Shown piece after piece: positions 56,526 through 64,000 of a stretch of DNA of 64,000 nucleotides (positions are counted from its first letter, which is position 1; the number at the start of each line of letters is the position of its first letter). Position numbers and translations under genes: made by a program. The DNA comes from Phycisphaeraceae bacterium (GTDB taxonomy: Bacteria; Planctomycetota; Phycisphaerae; Phycisphaerales; SM1A02): the NCBI GenBank assembly GCA_015709595.1, contig CP054178.1:2299205-2363204 (forward strand), written 5' to 3'. A model generated the notes under the pieces. That model was not told the origin of the DNA. It made no database searches and saw only the letters and a program-made list of their open reading frames with translations.

Positions 56526-57434
56526 ATGTCCCGCTCCTTGACACCCCGAGAACTGGCCGCCGCCGTGGGGCTGAGCGAGTCCTCTCTCAAACGCTGGGCG
56601 GACGACGGGCTGGTGCGCGTGACTCGCACGGCGGGAGGTCACCGGCGCATCGCGGTGCCGGAGGCGGTGCGGTTCATCCGCGCCATGGGGCTTCCGGTGG
56701 TGGATCCGAGACCGCTGGGCATCACGATGCCGTCCCGAGCGCGGCGGGTTTCCGAAGGCGAGGCCTCAGTGGGCGGGAGCGCCGCCGCGTGGCTGCAGAC
56801 CGCCCTGAGCGAGGGCGACGCGGAAGCCGCCCGGGGCATGATCGTGGCGATGTATCTCGACGGGCACGAGCCGCACGACATCTGTGACGGCCCGGTCGCC
56901 CGAGCGCTGCGCGAGATCGGCGAGCTGTGGAAGCACGGCGAGGAAGGCATCTTCATCGAGCATCGCGCCACCGACCTCTGCCTCCAGGCGATGAGCGAAC
57001 TGCGGCGGCTGATTCCGGAGCCGCCCGAAGGCGCGCCCATCGCCGTGGGCGGTGCGCCGCCCGGCGACCCCTACATCCTGCCATCCATGATGGTCGCCAC
57101 CGTGCTGGCGGCGGAGGGATGGAGGCCGATCAACCTCGGGCCTGAAACCCCCGATCACGTCCTTCTGAGCGCGGCCAGAGTGAACCACGCGGTGCTTCTG
57201 TGGCGCTGCCTGAGCGTGGCCGAGCATGAACGGACCAGTGGGGCGGAACTGGCGTCCCTGGCTGACCACGTGCGACTCGAGGGAGCGCACGTGGTCGCCG
57301 GGGGACGCGGCTGTCCGTCTCGCGTCATGCCGCATCGAGACAACCTGATGCTCGCCTCCAGCATGGGGGAACTGGCCGCCTTCGCCCGCGGGCTGCGAGC
57401 CGCACACCGTCCAGTTGAGGGCGGAGGCGCCTGA
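56526..57434 (+). CDS. MerR regulator with CarH-like B12-binding fold, ligand His absent
   Basis: A 302-aa protein. An N-terminal MerR HTH ([35 protein letters not shown]) is followed by a four-helix cap with the Trp-x9-Glu-His pattern (Trp135, Glu145, His146) of adenosylcobalamin photoreceptors, then a Rossmann cobalamin fold ([29 protein letters not shown]). The usual ExH segment with the axial His reads Asp181-Pro-Tyr183 here, so the lower ligand is missing. CarH proteins repress in the dark and release DNA in light. Photolyase follows 1 bp downstream. Confidence 0.9.
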   Translation: MSRSLTPRELAAAVGLSESSLKRWADDGLVRVTRTAGGHRRIAVPEAVRFIRAMGLPVVDPRPLGITMPSRARRVSEGEASVGGSAAAWLQTALSEGDAEAARGMIVAMYLDGHEPHDICDGPVARALREIGELWKHGEEGIFIEHRATDLCLQAMSELRRLIPEPPEGAPIAVGGAPPGDPYILPSMMVATVLAAEGWRPINLGPETPDHVLLSAARVNHAVLLWRCLSVAEHERTSGAELASLADHVRLEGAHVVAGGRGCPSRVMPHRDNLMLASSMGELAAFARGLRAAHRPVEGGGA

Positions 57435-57435
57435 C

Positions 57436-58884
57436 ATGCGCGCCCTGGTATGGTTCCGCGCCGATCTGCGCGTGGATGACAACCCGGCGCTCGCGGCGGC
57501 ATGCAGACAGGCGACGGAAGGCGTGATCGGCGTGTTCCTCATCGCTCACGAGCAGTGGCGCGAACACGACTGGGGCGACCTCCGCATGGACTTCGTTCGG
57601 CGTACGCTCGCGGCGCTGTCGGCGGACCTGTCGCACCTTGGCGTTCCGCTGCTCGTCCGTTCCGCGCCGCGCTTCTCCCAGGCGACGTCGGTCCTGCTCG
57701 GCGTGGCCCGCGAACATCGTTGTGAGGCGCTGTTCTTCAATCGCGAATACGAGGTCAACGAACGAGAACGGGACGAGCACGTCACGCAGATGCTGGAAAA
57801 CGCGGGCGTCGCGGTGCATTCCAGCACCGATCAGGTCATCCTGCGACCCGGCGCGCTTCGCACGGGGACAGGCGGCTGGTACACCGTGTTCACGCCCTTC
57901 CGCAAGGCGTGGCTGTCGCGCGTGGCGGAGGATGGCCTGGGCGACGTGGAGTCGCCGCGGCGCATCACGCGACCCGTGACGGTGAAGTCCGACCCCGTGC
58001 CGCCGGCCATTCCGGGGTTCAAGCCGGTCGCCGCCGCGCCACAGGAACGCTGGATTGCGGGAGAATCAGAAGCCCGTTCACGCCTGGAGCGTTTCATCGA
58101 AGACCGCATTCGAGAGTACCACGCACAGCGTAACCTGCCAGCGTGCGGCGGCACCAGCACGCTCTCTCCGTACCTGGCCGTCGGTGCCATCTCGGTGCGT
58201 CGCTGTCTGCACGCGGCGGTCGAGGCGAACCGCGGGCGGCTCGAAGCGACCGGCTCCGGTCCGGCATCATGGATCAACGAGCTGATCTGGCGAGAGTTCT
58301 ACCGGAACATTCTCGTCGGCTTCCCCCGCGTGTCGATGGGGCGGGCGTTCAGGCGGGAGACGGAAGCGATCCGTTGGCGCGAGAACGAGAGTGATTTCCA
58401 GGCGTGGTGCGAGGGAAGAACCGGCTTCCCCATCGTCGATGCCGCCATGCGATGCCTCCGCGAGACGGGATGGATGCACAATCGTCTGCGCATGATCGTC
58501 GCCATGTTCCTGACCAAGGATCTCTTTCTTGACTGGCGGCTCGGCGAGCGCCACTTCATGCGCCATCTGATTGATGGCGACCTGGCCAGCAACAACGGCG
58601 GATGGCAGTGGTCGGCTTCGACGGGGACTGACGCCGCCCCGTACTTTCGCATCTTCAACCCGACGGAGCAGAGCCGCACATGCGACCCGAACGGGGCGTT
58701 CATTCGCCAGTGGGTTCCGGAACTCCGTGATCTCGATGACCGGGTGATCCACGATCCTTCATCGGCTCCGCCGCTGATGATGGGTCGGATCGACTACCCC
58801 GCGCCGATCGTTGACCATCGAGCGGCGCGAGAGCGTGTGCTGCGAGCGTTTCAGGCGTTGAAACAGGGCGAACATCAATCTTGA
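57436..58884 (+). CDS. phr: Class I deoxyribodipyrimidine photolyase
   Basis: A 482-aa photolyase that repairs UV-induced pyrimidine dimers using blue light. The N-terminal antenna domain begins ALVWFRADLRVDDNPAL. The FAD domain has TSTLSPYLAVGAISVRRC, SWINELIWREFYRNIL, GFPIVDAAMRCLRETGWMHN and RLRMIVAMFLTKDLFLDWR, GDLASNNGGWQWSASTGTDA and YFRIFNPTEQSRTCDP, characteristic of CPD class I. It is co-transcribed with the upstream MerR regulator. The cofactor may be folate or deazaflavin. Confidence 0.95.
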   Translation: MRALVWFRADLRVDDNPALAAACRQATEGVIGVFLIAHEQWREHDWGDLRMDFVRRTLAALSADLSHLGVPLLVRSAPRFSQATSVLLGVAREHRCEALFFNREYEVNERERDEHVTQMLENAGVAVHSSTDQVILRPGALRTGTGGWYTVFTPFRKAWLSRVAEDGLGDVESPRRITRPVTVKSDPVPPAIPGFKPVAAAPQERWIAGESEARSRLERFIEDRIREYHAQRNLPACGGTSTLSPYLAVGAISVRRCLHAAVEANRGRLEATGSGPASWINELIWREFYRNILVGFPRVSMGRAFRRETEAIRWRENESDFQAWCEGRTGFPIVDAAMRCLRETGWMHNRLRMIVAMFLTKDLFLDWRLGERHFMRHLIDGDLASNNGGWQWSASTGTDAAPYFRIFNPTEQSRTCDPNGAFIRQWVPELRDLDDRVIHDPSSAPPLMMGRIDYPAPIVDHRAARERVLRAFQALKQGEHQS

Positions 58885-58942
58885 GGGTGAGTGACGGTGT
58901 CCGCCCCCCCACGGTCGCGGCTCGCTGCTCCGGGACATCGCG

Positions 58943-60496
58943 TCATCGTTGACGTTTGCGCTCCATCAGCCACGCCACCGCCTCGGGCAGCACCGCGCCG
59001 ACGACCAGCACATGGCCCTGGTCTCTGGCGAGTCGGAACTCGATGTCCGCCCCGGCGGCCCTGGCCTGCTCGGCGGCGCGCTGCGCCCCGGCGGCGTTCA
59101 TGAGGAAGTCGATCTCGGCGGCGTAGATGAGGGCGGGAGGTGAGCTTGGCGCTCCATCGTTCGCCCCGCCGCGCGGCCCCGCCATGCCGCCGCCCGCGAT
59201 GAGGCAGACCCCCGCCAGCCGGTCGCCGATGCGCCGCGCGATGCCCGCGGTGGCCATGGCGCCCATCGAGTGGCCGACGACGTACACGCGATCGTCGTCG
59301 ATTTCGTACAGCCCTCTCATCGCGTCGATCAGGTCGCCCGCCAGCGCGCCGCGCATGGTGAAGGGGTAGGTCAGCGGCGAGACCACGATGAAGCCGTGCC
59401 GGTCGGCCAGGTTGCGGATGACGCCGCCGCCATACGCCTCGAAGAACATGTGCTCGTTGCCCCCCGCGCCGTGCAGGGCGATGAGCAGAGGCATGGGCTT
59501 GCTCTCCGCCGACGCGGCGGGTGCATAGATGCGGCAGGGCACGGTCGTTTCGCTCAGCGTCAGCGTCACCCACCAGTCGCCGACGCGGCCGCGAAACGGA
59601 TCACGTCCGGACGTGATGGCCTGAACGTCCGCCTCGACTTCGTGTCGCAGCGAGGCCCGCCTGATGAGCGCGAGGTTGAGGTTGGACATCGCCGACTCGT
59701 CCGACAGCAGCGACGCCCGTGACCGCGCCATGGCGACCGCGCGGGCCAGCGACGGATCGTTTACCGAGTCGAGCGTGCGCTCCAGGTCCGCCCGCGACTC
59801 GGCCAGGGGTCGGTCCACGACCGTCCATGTACCCATGGGAACCGCGATACGGCTCGATGCGGCCAGCGTCATCTCGTAGTCGCCGGTCGGCAGCGCGGAC
59901 GGCAGGGTCCGCAGCGGCGCGGAGACGCCGGAGGCAACGCCGCGCTCGTCCCAGGTGACGTTGAAAGGCAGCCGCACGGGCTGATCCGCTTCGTCTGACC
60001 GGCGCAGCACAAGCGAGAAGTCGATGGTCCGCCCCGCGGCCTGCTCGGCGGCGTAGACCGAGGTCGCCACCAGACGCGGTTGCTCATCTCCGCCGGGGAC
60101 GAACACGTCCGGCACGAGCCGCACGCGCAACGACGCGGCGGCGAGTTCATCGGCCGTGGGATCGCCCGCGCCCTGCCGAGCGAAGGTCAGCTCGCGAATG
60201 CGCCGCACCGCCGCGCCGAAGTTGCGGGAGAAGAACGCCGCCGCCGCGCTGTCGAACGCGCGGTTGACGGGGGCGATGTCGGCCTCATCAAGCGGGTGAG
60301 CCCGCAAGGTCCGCTCAAAGTCCATGAACGCCAGCCCCAGGTCGATCTCGGTGGCGACGGGGCGCGGCGGCGCAGGCGGGTCATCCTGCGCTGTGACAGC
60401 CGGCGCCGCGGTGAGGACCATCAGAGCGGCGGCCAACACCAGCGCCGCCCGAGATTCACTGGCGTCGATCCCCTGACCTGTCGTGACGCTTCGCAT
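58943..60496 (-). CDS. Secreted alpha/beta-hydrolase (PHB-depolymerase-like esterase)
   Basis: A 517-aa exported protein with an N-terminal signal (LVLAAALMVLTAAPAVTAQ). Residues 60-310 are a poorly conserved helical and beta region. The C-terminal 210 residues form an alpha/beta hydrolase: LLIALHGAGGNEHMFFEAYG oxyanion region, VYVVGHSMGAMATAG nucleophile elbow with the Ser, and a late DQGH containing the probable His. Substrate unknown; likely a serine esterase. It converges on photolyase. Confidence 0.85.
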   Translation of the reverse strand: MRSVTTGQGIDASESRAALVLAAALMVLTAAPAVTAQDDPPAPPRPVATEIDLGLAFMDFERTLRAHPLDEADIAPVNRAFDSAAAAFFSRNFGAAVRRIRELTFARQGAGDPTADELAAASLRVRLVPDVFVPGGDEQPRLVATSVYAAEQAAGRTIDFSLVLRRSDEADQPVRLPFNVTWDERGVASGVSAPLRTLPSALPTGDYEMTLAASSRIAVPMGTWTVVDRPLAESRADLERTLDSVNDPSLARAVAMARSRASLLSDESAMSNLNLALIRRASLRHEVEADVQAITSGRDPFRGRVGDWWVTLTLSETTVPCRIYAPAASAESKPMPLLIALHGAGGNEHMFFEAYGGGVIRNLADRHGFIVVSPLTYPFTMRGALAGDLIDAMRGLYEIDDDRVYVVGHSMGAMATAGIARRIGDRLAGVCLIAGGGMAGPRGGANDGAPSSPPALIYAAEIDFLMNAAGAQRAAEQARAAGADIEFRLARDQGHVLVVGAVLPEAVAWLMERKRQR

Positions 60497-60607
60497 GAAA
60501 CCACGCTCCCGCGCGGGCGATTCCCGCGCTGAATGTGCTACGATCCGCCCCGTTGAGCGCCGCCGCCGCGCGGCGGCCCGTCATCACCCCTGACTGTGGT
60601 TCGTGCC

Positions 60608-61660
60608 ATGAACATCTCCCGTTTCATCAAGCATCACTATCGCCATTACAACGCCGCCTCGGTGGTGGAAGCCGCCGAGGGGTACGCCGCACACCTGGAA
60701 AAGGGTGGGAAGATGTTCGTCACGCTCGCCGGCGCCATGAGCACCGCGGAACTGGGGCTTTCTCTGGCCGAGATGATCCGACGGGACAAGGTGCATGGCA
60801 TTTCCTGCACCGGCGCGAACCTGGAGGAGGACATTTTCAACCTCGTCGCCCACGATCACTACGAGCGCATCCCCAACTGGCGCAACCTCACCAAGGAGCA
60901 GGAGAAGGATCTGGAGCGCCGCGGCCGCAACCGGGTCACCGACACGTGCATCCCGGAGGGAGAGGCCTTCCGGGCCATTGAGCACCAGATCCTCGAACTC
61001 TGGCAGCGCGCCGACACGTCAGGACAGCGGTTCTTCCCGCACGAGTACTTCTACCAGTTGATTCGGGAGGGCCTCATCAAGGATTCCTACCAGATCGACC
61101 CCAAGGATTCGTGGCTGGTCGCCGCGTGCGAGAAGAACCTGCCGATCTTCGTGCCCGGGTGGGAGGATTCGACGCTGGGCAACATCTTCGTGTCGCATGT
61201 GATCGAGAAGGACATCAAGAACTACGGCATCGTGCGATCCGGTCCGGAGTACATGGGCGCGCTGGCCTCGTGGTACGTCAGGACCACGATGGGAAGGGAG
61301 ATCCACGAGATCCCGCCCGTGGAAGGCGACGACTCGGAGGAATCTGTCCACATGCGGGCGATTCCCGGGAGCCAGGCCAAGACCACGATCGGCTTCTTCC
61401 AGATCGGCGGCGGCATTGCGGGCGACTTCCCGATCTGCGTGGTGCCGATGATCCACCAGGATCTGCGCCGCCCCTGCCCCTACTGGGGGTATTTCTGCCA
61501 GATCAGCGACTCGACCACGAGTTACGGCGGCTATTCCGGGGCGATCCCCAGCGAGAAGATCACGTGGGGCAAGCTGGATGTTCACACCCCGATGTACGTG
61601 ATCGAAAGCGACGCGACGATCGTGGCGCCGCTGATCTTCGCGTATCAACTGGGGTGGTGA
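60608..61660 (+). CDS. Deoxyhypusine-synthase-like enzyme
   Basis: A 350-aa protein of the deoxyhypusine synthase superfamily: FVTLAGAMSTAELGLSLAEM, HGISCTGANLEEDIFNLVAH, NLPIFVPGWEDSTLGNIFVS and a C-terminal SEKITWGKLD whose Lys aligns with the catalytic Lys of eukaryotic DHS. Bacteria lack eIF5A, so the bacterial relatives are thought to use spermidine or NAD in polyamine (homospermidine-type) synthesis; the exact reaction here is not shown. Start ATG 60608; a GTG 12 bp upstream is also in frame. Confidence 0.9.
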   Translation: MNISRFIKHHYRHYNAASVVEAAEGYAAHLEKGGKMFVTLAGAMSTAELGLSLAEMIRRDKVHGISCTGANLEEDIFNLVAHDHYERIPNWRNLTKEQEKDLERRGRNRVTDTCIPEGEAFRAIEHQILELWQRADTSGQRFFPHEYFYQLIREGLIKDSYQIDPKDSWLVAACEKNLPIFVPGWEDSTLGNIFVSHVIEKDIKNYGIVRSGPEYMGALASWYVRTTMGREIHEIPPVEGDDSEESVHMRAIPGSQAKTTIGFFQIGGGIAGDFPICVVPMIHQDLRRPCPYWGYFCQISDSTTSYGGYSGAIPSEKITWGKLDVHTPMYVIESDATIVAPLIFAYQLGW

Positions 61661-61743
61661 CGGGGCGAATCGAGGCAGGGCGTGAATCGGTACAATCGAT
61701 CGGGGGGCATCCGATCCCGTTCGCTTGTCGAATGTGACATGCC

Positions 61744-63171
61744 ATGAAGGACGCGAATCGCCCCACGACACTGGCTGACTTGCGACGTTCCGGCTGGGTG
61801 TCCCGCCCGGTCAAGCAGGAGCTGCGCGAGAACTTCATCGCCGCGATCGAGCGGGGAGAGACGCTCTTTCCCGGCATCCTCGGCTACGACGACACGGTGA
61901 TTCCCGAGCTGAGCACCGCGATACTTGCCGGCCACGATCTGCTCTTCCTGGGCGAGAAAGGGCAGGCCAAGAGCCGACTGATGCGGCTGCTGACGCGGTT
62001 CCTCGACCCGGAGATTCCGTATCTCGACATCCCCATGTGTCCGGTGCATGAGGATCCATACCGGCCCATCACCAAGCTGGGGCGCGACCTGCTGCGCAAC
62101 TCGCCTGAGCATGACATCCCCATCGCTTGGTGGAGACGCGAGGATCGCTACGCCGAGCGGCTGGCGCCCGGCACCAAGTTCGCCGACATCATCGGCGAGA
62201 TCGACCCGGCCAGACTGGCGGGCGGCGCCAGCATGGGTGCGGAGGAGGCGCTGCACTTCGGGCTCATTCCGCGCATGCACCGCGGCATCTTCGCCATGAA
62301 TGAACTGCCCGATCTGGATGACCTGGTGCAGGTGGGGCTGTTCAACATCCTGGAAGAACGGGACGTGCAGATTCGCGGCTACCCGATCAAGTTCGACCTG
62401 GATGTGCTGATCCTCTTCAGCGCCAACCCCACCACGTACAACCGTTCCGGCAAGGTCATTCCGCAACTGAAGGACCGCATCGGCTCCACGATCCAGACCC
62501 ACTACCCGCGGGAACGCGAGGAGGGCGTCCGGATCATGAAGCAGGAGGCCGGCATCGACCTGGGCGGCCGATACCCCGTGCTGGTGCCGCCTTTCATGGA
62601 CGAGATCATCGAACAGGTGTCGATCGCGGCGCGGAAGAGCAAGTACGTGGATCACCAGTCGGGCGTGAGTGCTCGCTTCACCATCGCCAACTACCGGACC
62701 ATGATCGCCAGCGCGCGGCGGCGCGGCATCCTGCTGGGGGAGACGCCCGCTGTGCCACGCATCAGCGATCTGGGGCATCTGGCGGCGTCCAGCGTCGGCA
62801 AGCTGGAACTGGACCTGATGGGCACGCACCAGATGTCGGAGAAGCAGGTGCTCAACGCGATTCTCGCCGAGGCGATCCGAACGGTGTTCGAGGAATACGT
62901 GGATGACCACGGGCTGGGCGAGATTGCCGACATCTTCTCCCGAGGCGTCAAGATCGAAGTGGGGGACATGCTGCCTTCGTCCGCCTACGCCGAGCGCCTG
63001 CGGCGCGTGCCGCCCGCGTGGGACAAGGCATTTGAGGTGAACGCATCCGAGAGCGAGGCGGTGCGGGCCAGTTGCGTGGAGTTCGTGCTGGCCGGGCTGT
63101 ACGCGACGGACCGGATCTCGCGGTCGGAGCGACATGGGCGGGTGTTCTTTGAGTTTCCGGATCGGACGTGA
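61744..63171 (+). CDS. MoxR/ChlI-like AAA+ ATPase
   Basis: A 475-aa AAA+ protein with Walker A-like GEKGQAKS (70-77), [40 protein letters not shown] (Walker B with NE) and [20 protein letters not shown] (sensor-1-like). The C terminus is helical. It resembles magnesium-chelatase-subunit-I/MoxR ATPases that remodel protein complexes; no VWA partner is adjacent in the window. Function not assignable. Confidence 0.85.
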   Translation: MKDANRPTTLADLRRSGWVSRPVKQELRENFIAAIERGETLFPGILGYDDTVIPELSTAILAGHDLLFLGEKGQAKSRLMRLLTRFLDPEIPYLDIPMCPVHEDPYRPITKLGRDLLRNSPEHDIPIAWWRREDRYAERLAPGTKFADIIGEIDPARLAGGASMGAEEALHFGLIPRMHRGIFAMNELPDLDDLVQVGLFNILEERDVQIRGYPIKFDLDVLILFSANPTTYNRSGKVIPQLKDRIGSTIQTHYPREREEGVRIMKQEAGIDLGGRYPVLVPPFMDEIIEQVSIAARKSKYVDHQSGVSARFTIANYRTMIASARRRGILLGETPAVPRISDLGHLAASSVGKLELDLMGTHQMSEKQVLNAILAEAIRTVFEEYVDDHGLGEIADIFSRGVKIEVGDMLPSSAYAERLRRVPPAWDKAFEVNASESEAVRASCVEFVLAGLYATDRISRSERHGRVFFEFPDRT

Positions 63172-63186
63172 GAGTGGGTGACTGGG

Positions 63187-63259
63187 ATATGGGGCGGCAA
63201 CCCATATTGCTGGGTGCCGACTGGAATCCACCCATATTGGATGATATGGTTACCCATAT
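63187..63259 (+). promoter_or_regulatory. VapB-type operator repeats
   Basis: Two inverted repeats precede the antitoxin start: ATATGGG (63187-63193) with CCCATAT (63201-63207), and CCATAT (63232-63237) with ATATGG (63244-63249); a third ACCCATAT at 63252-63259 overlaps the start codon. These fit autoregulation by a VapB-VapC complex. Confidence 0.65.
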
Positions 63260-63524
63260 GAAGACGACCATCGAAATCTCGGATGATGTGCTGCTTCGAG
63301 CGCGTCAACTGGCTCAGCGAGATGGCACCACCATTCGCGCACTCGCAGAAGAGGGCCTGCGGCTGGTTCTCGAACGTCGAGAAGCGAGTCCTCCGTCGAC
63401 TTTTGAGCCGGTGGTTGTCTACGGCACGACTCCCCTGGAATCGTTGGCCGATCTTCATCAACTGATTCTCGACTCCTATGGCGAGCGCACCGTCGATCGC
63501 TTCCGGAGGTTGAAGTCTGCGTGA
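63258..63524 (+). CDS. VapB-like antitoxin
   Basis: An 88-aa protein. The N terminus (KTTIEISDDVLLRARQLAQR, DGTTIRALAEEGLRLVLERR) is a ribbon-helix-helix/VapB-type DNA-binding domain; the tail would neutralise the toxin. Overlaps the toxin start by 4 bp. Starts within an operator half-site, so strongly autoregulated. Confidence 0.88.
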   Translation: MKTTIEISDDVLLRARQLAQRDGTTIRALAEEGLRLVLERREASPPSTFEPVVVYGTTPLESLADLHQLILDSYGERTVDRFRRLKSA

Positions 63525-63952
63525 TCGCGCTGGACACGAACATTCTGGTGTACGCCCACCGAGGCGAGATGCCGCTCCATCCACAAGCGAAAGCCCTGTT
63601 GATCGAACTCGTCCGATCAGGTCGCCCATGGGCCTTGCCGTGGGCGTGCGTTCACGAATTTCTTGTGGTGGTGACGCAAACAGTGTTTCGGCCGCCGTCG
63701 ACGCTGGCACAGGCCTTCGACGCCATCGAGGCCATTGTTGCGACCGGTACCGCGCAGTTGATCGGAGAGGGGCCACGCCATCTCGCACGCCTGCGCGAGC
63801 AGGTCGAGCGGAGCGGCATCACCGGGTCGCGCCTGTTCGATGCGCGCATCGCCGCCATCTGCCTGGCGAACGGCGTGAAGGAACTCTGGTCCATCGACCG
63901 CGACTTCTCGCGCTTCCCGGATCTCAAGGTCGTCAACCCGCTGGTGAGGTGA
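63521..63952 (+). CDS. VapC-like PIN-domain toxin
   Basis: A 143-aa PIN ribonuclease: IALDTNILVYAHRG with the first Asp, VHEFLVVV with Glu, and SRLFDARIAAICLANGVKEL followed by IDRDFSRFPDL with the later Asp residues. VapC toxins cut RNA, often tRNA. GTG start at 63521. Complete within the window. Confidence 0.9.
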   Translation: MIALDTNILVYAHRGEMPLHPQAKALLIELVRSGRPWALPWACVHEFLVVVTQTVFRPPSTLAQAFDAIEAIVATGTAQLIGEGPRHLARLREQVERSGITGSRLFDARIAAICLANGVKELWSIDRDFSRFPDLKVVNPLVR

Positions 63953-64000
63953 GCGGTCGGGGGGCTATTGTTGAACATGAATCGCCCGGGGCCGCGCCAT

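Noticed and set aside
63974-64000. ATG at the right edge as the start of another gene
   Set aside because: Only a few codons are visible, so nothing can be supported.

Overview
The window is high-GC bacterial DNA. It probably comes from a planctomycete (Phycisphaerae-like): there is a PEP-CTERM protein, a deoxyhypusine-synthase-like enzyme, a CarH-type MerR regulator with a photolyase, and a Cas4-Cas1/Cas2/Cas12b set. This assignment is inference from gene content, not a database match.

The left flank (1-8.4 kb) looks chromosomal: an MmcQ/YjbR-like protein, pyruvate phosphate dikinase, a DinB-like protein, an ArsR-AHSA1-AHSA1-VOC operon with paired operators, a lipoprotein/VOC pair and an AraC regulator. 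A decayed copy of a serine-recombinase 3' end lies at 6.24-6.34 kb.

The centrepiece (8.4-23.6 kb) is a complete type V-B CRISPR-Cas locus, all read on the minus strand: cas4-cas1 fusion, cas2, an unusually long cas12b (1459 codons), a predicted tracrRNA with its own promoter overlapping the cas12b stop codon, a short leader, and an array of about 115 repeats (36-nt repeat, mostly 34-38-nt spacers). The tracrRNA shows the Cas12b-type architecture: a 7-bp closing stem, a 5-nt anti-repeat to the repeat's 3' end just inside it, and a second anti-repeat pairing 16 of 18 positions just outside it. Several array segments contain degenerate repeats and duplicated spacers.

Upstream of the cas genes is a fused adenine methyltransferase/BsuBI-PstI-type endonuclease and an ArdC-like antirestriction protein. 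From about 28 to 50.9 kb the DNA looks like an integrated mobilizable plasmid or IME: XRE regulator, Rep, ParA and its partner, a repeat-rich candidate centromere, an orphan DNA methyltransferase, MobF relaxase, resolvase with a candidate res site, WGR and HEAT-repeat proteins, ParB-like protein, VirD4/TraG-like ATPase, J-domain protein and a large serine recombinase whose 3' end overlaps tRNA-Pro(CGG). No mating-pair ATPase or pilus genes were seen, so mobilization rather than self-transfer is suggested.

The right flank (51-64 kb) is chromosomal: a MarR regulator with a thioredoxin-fold partner, topA, a probable light-response cluster (folE, a CarH-like MerR/B12-fold regulator lacking the usual histidine ligand, and photolyase), a secreted esterase, a deoxyhypusine-synthase-like enzyme, a MoxR/ChlI-like AAA+ ATPase and a VapBC-type toxin-antitoxin pair.
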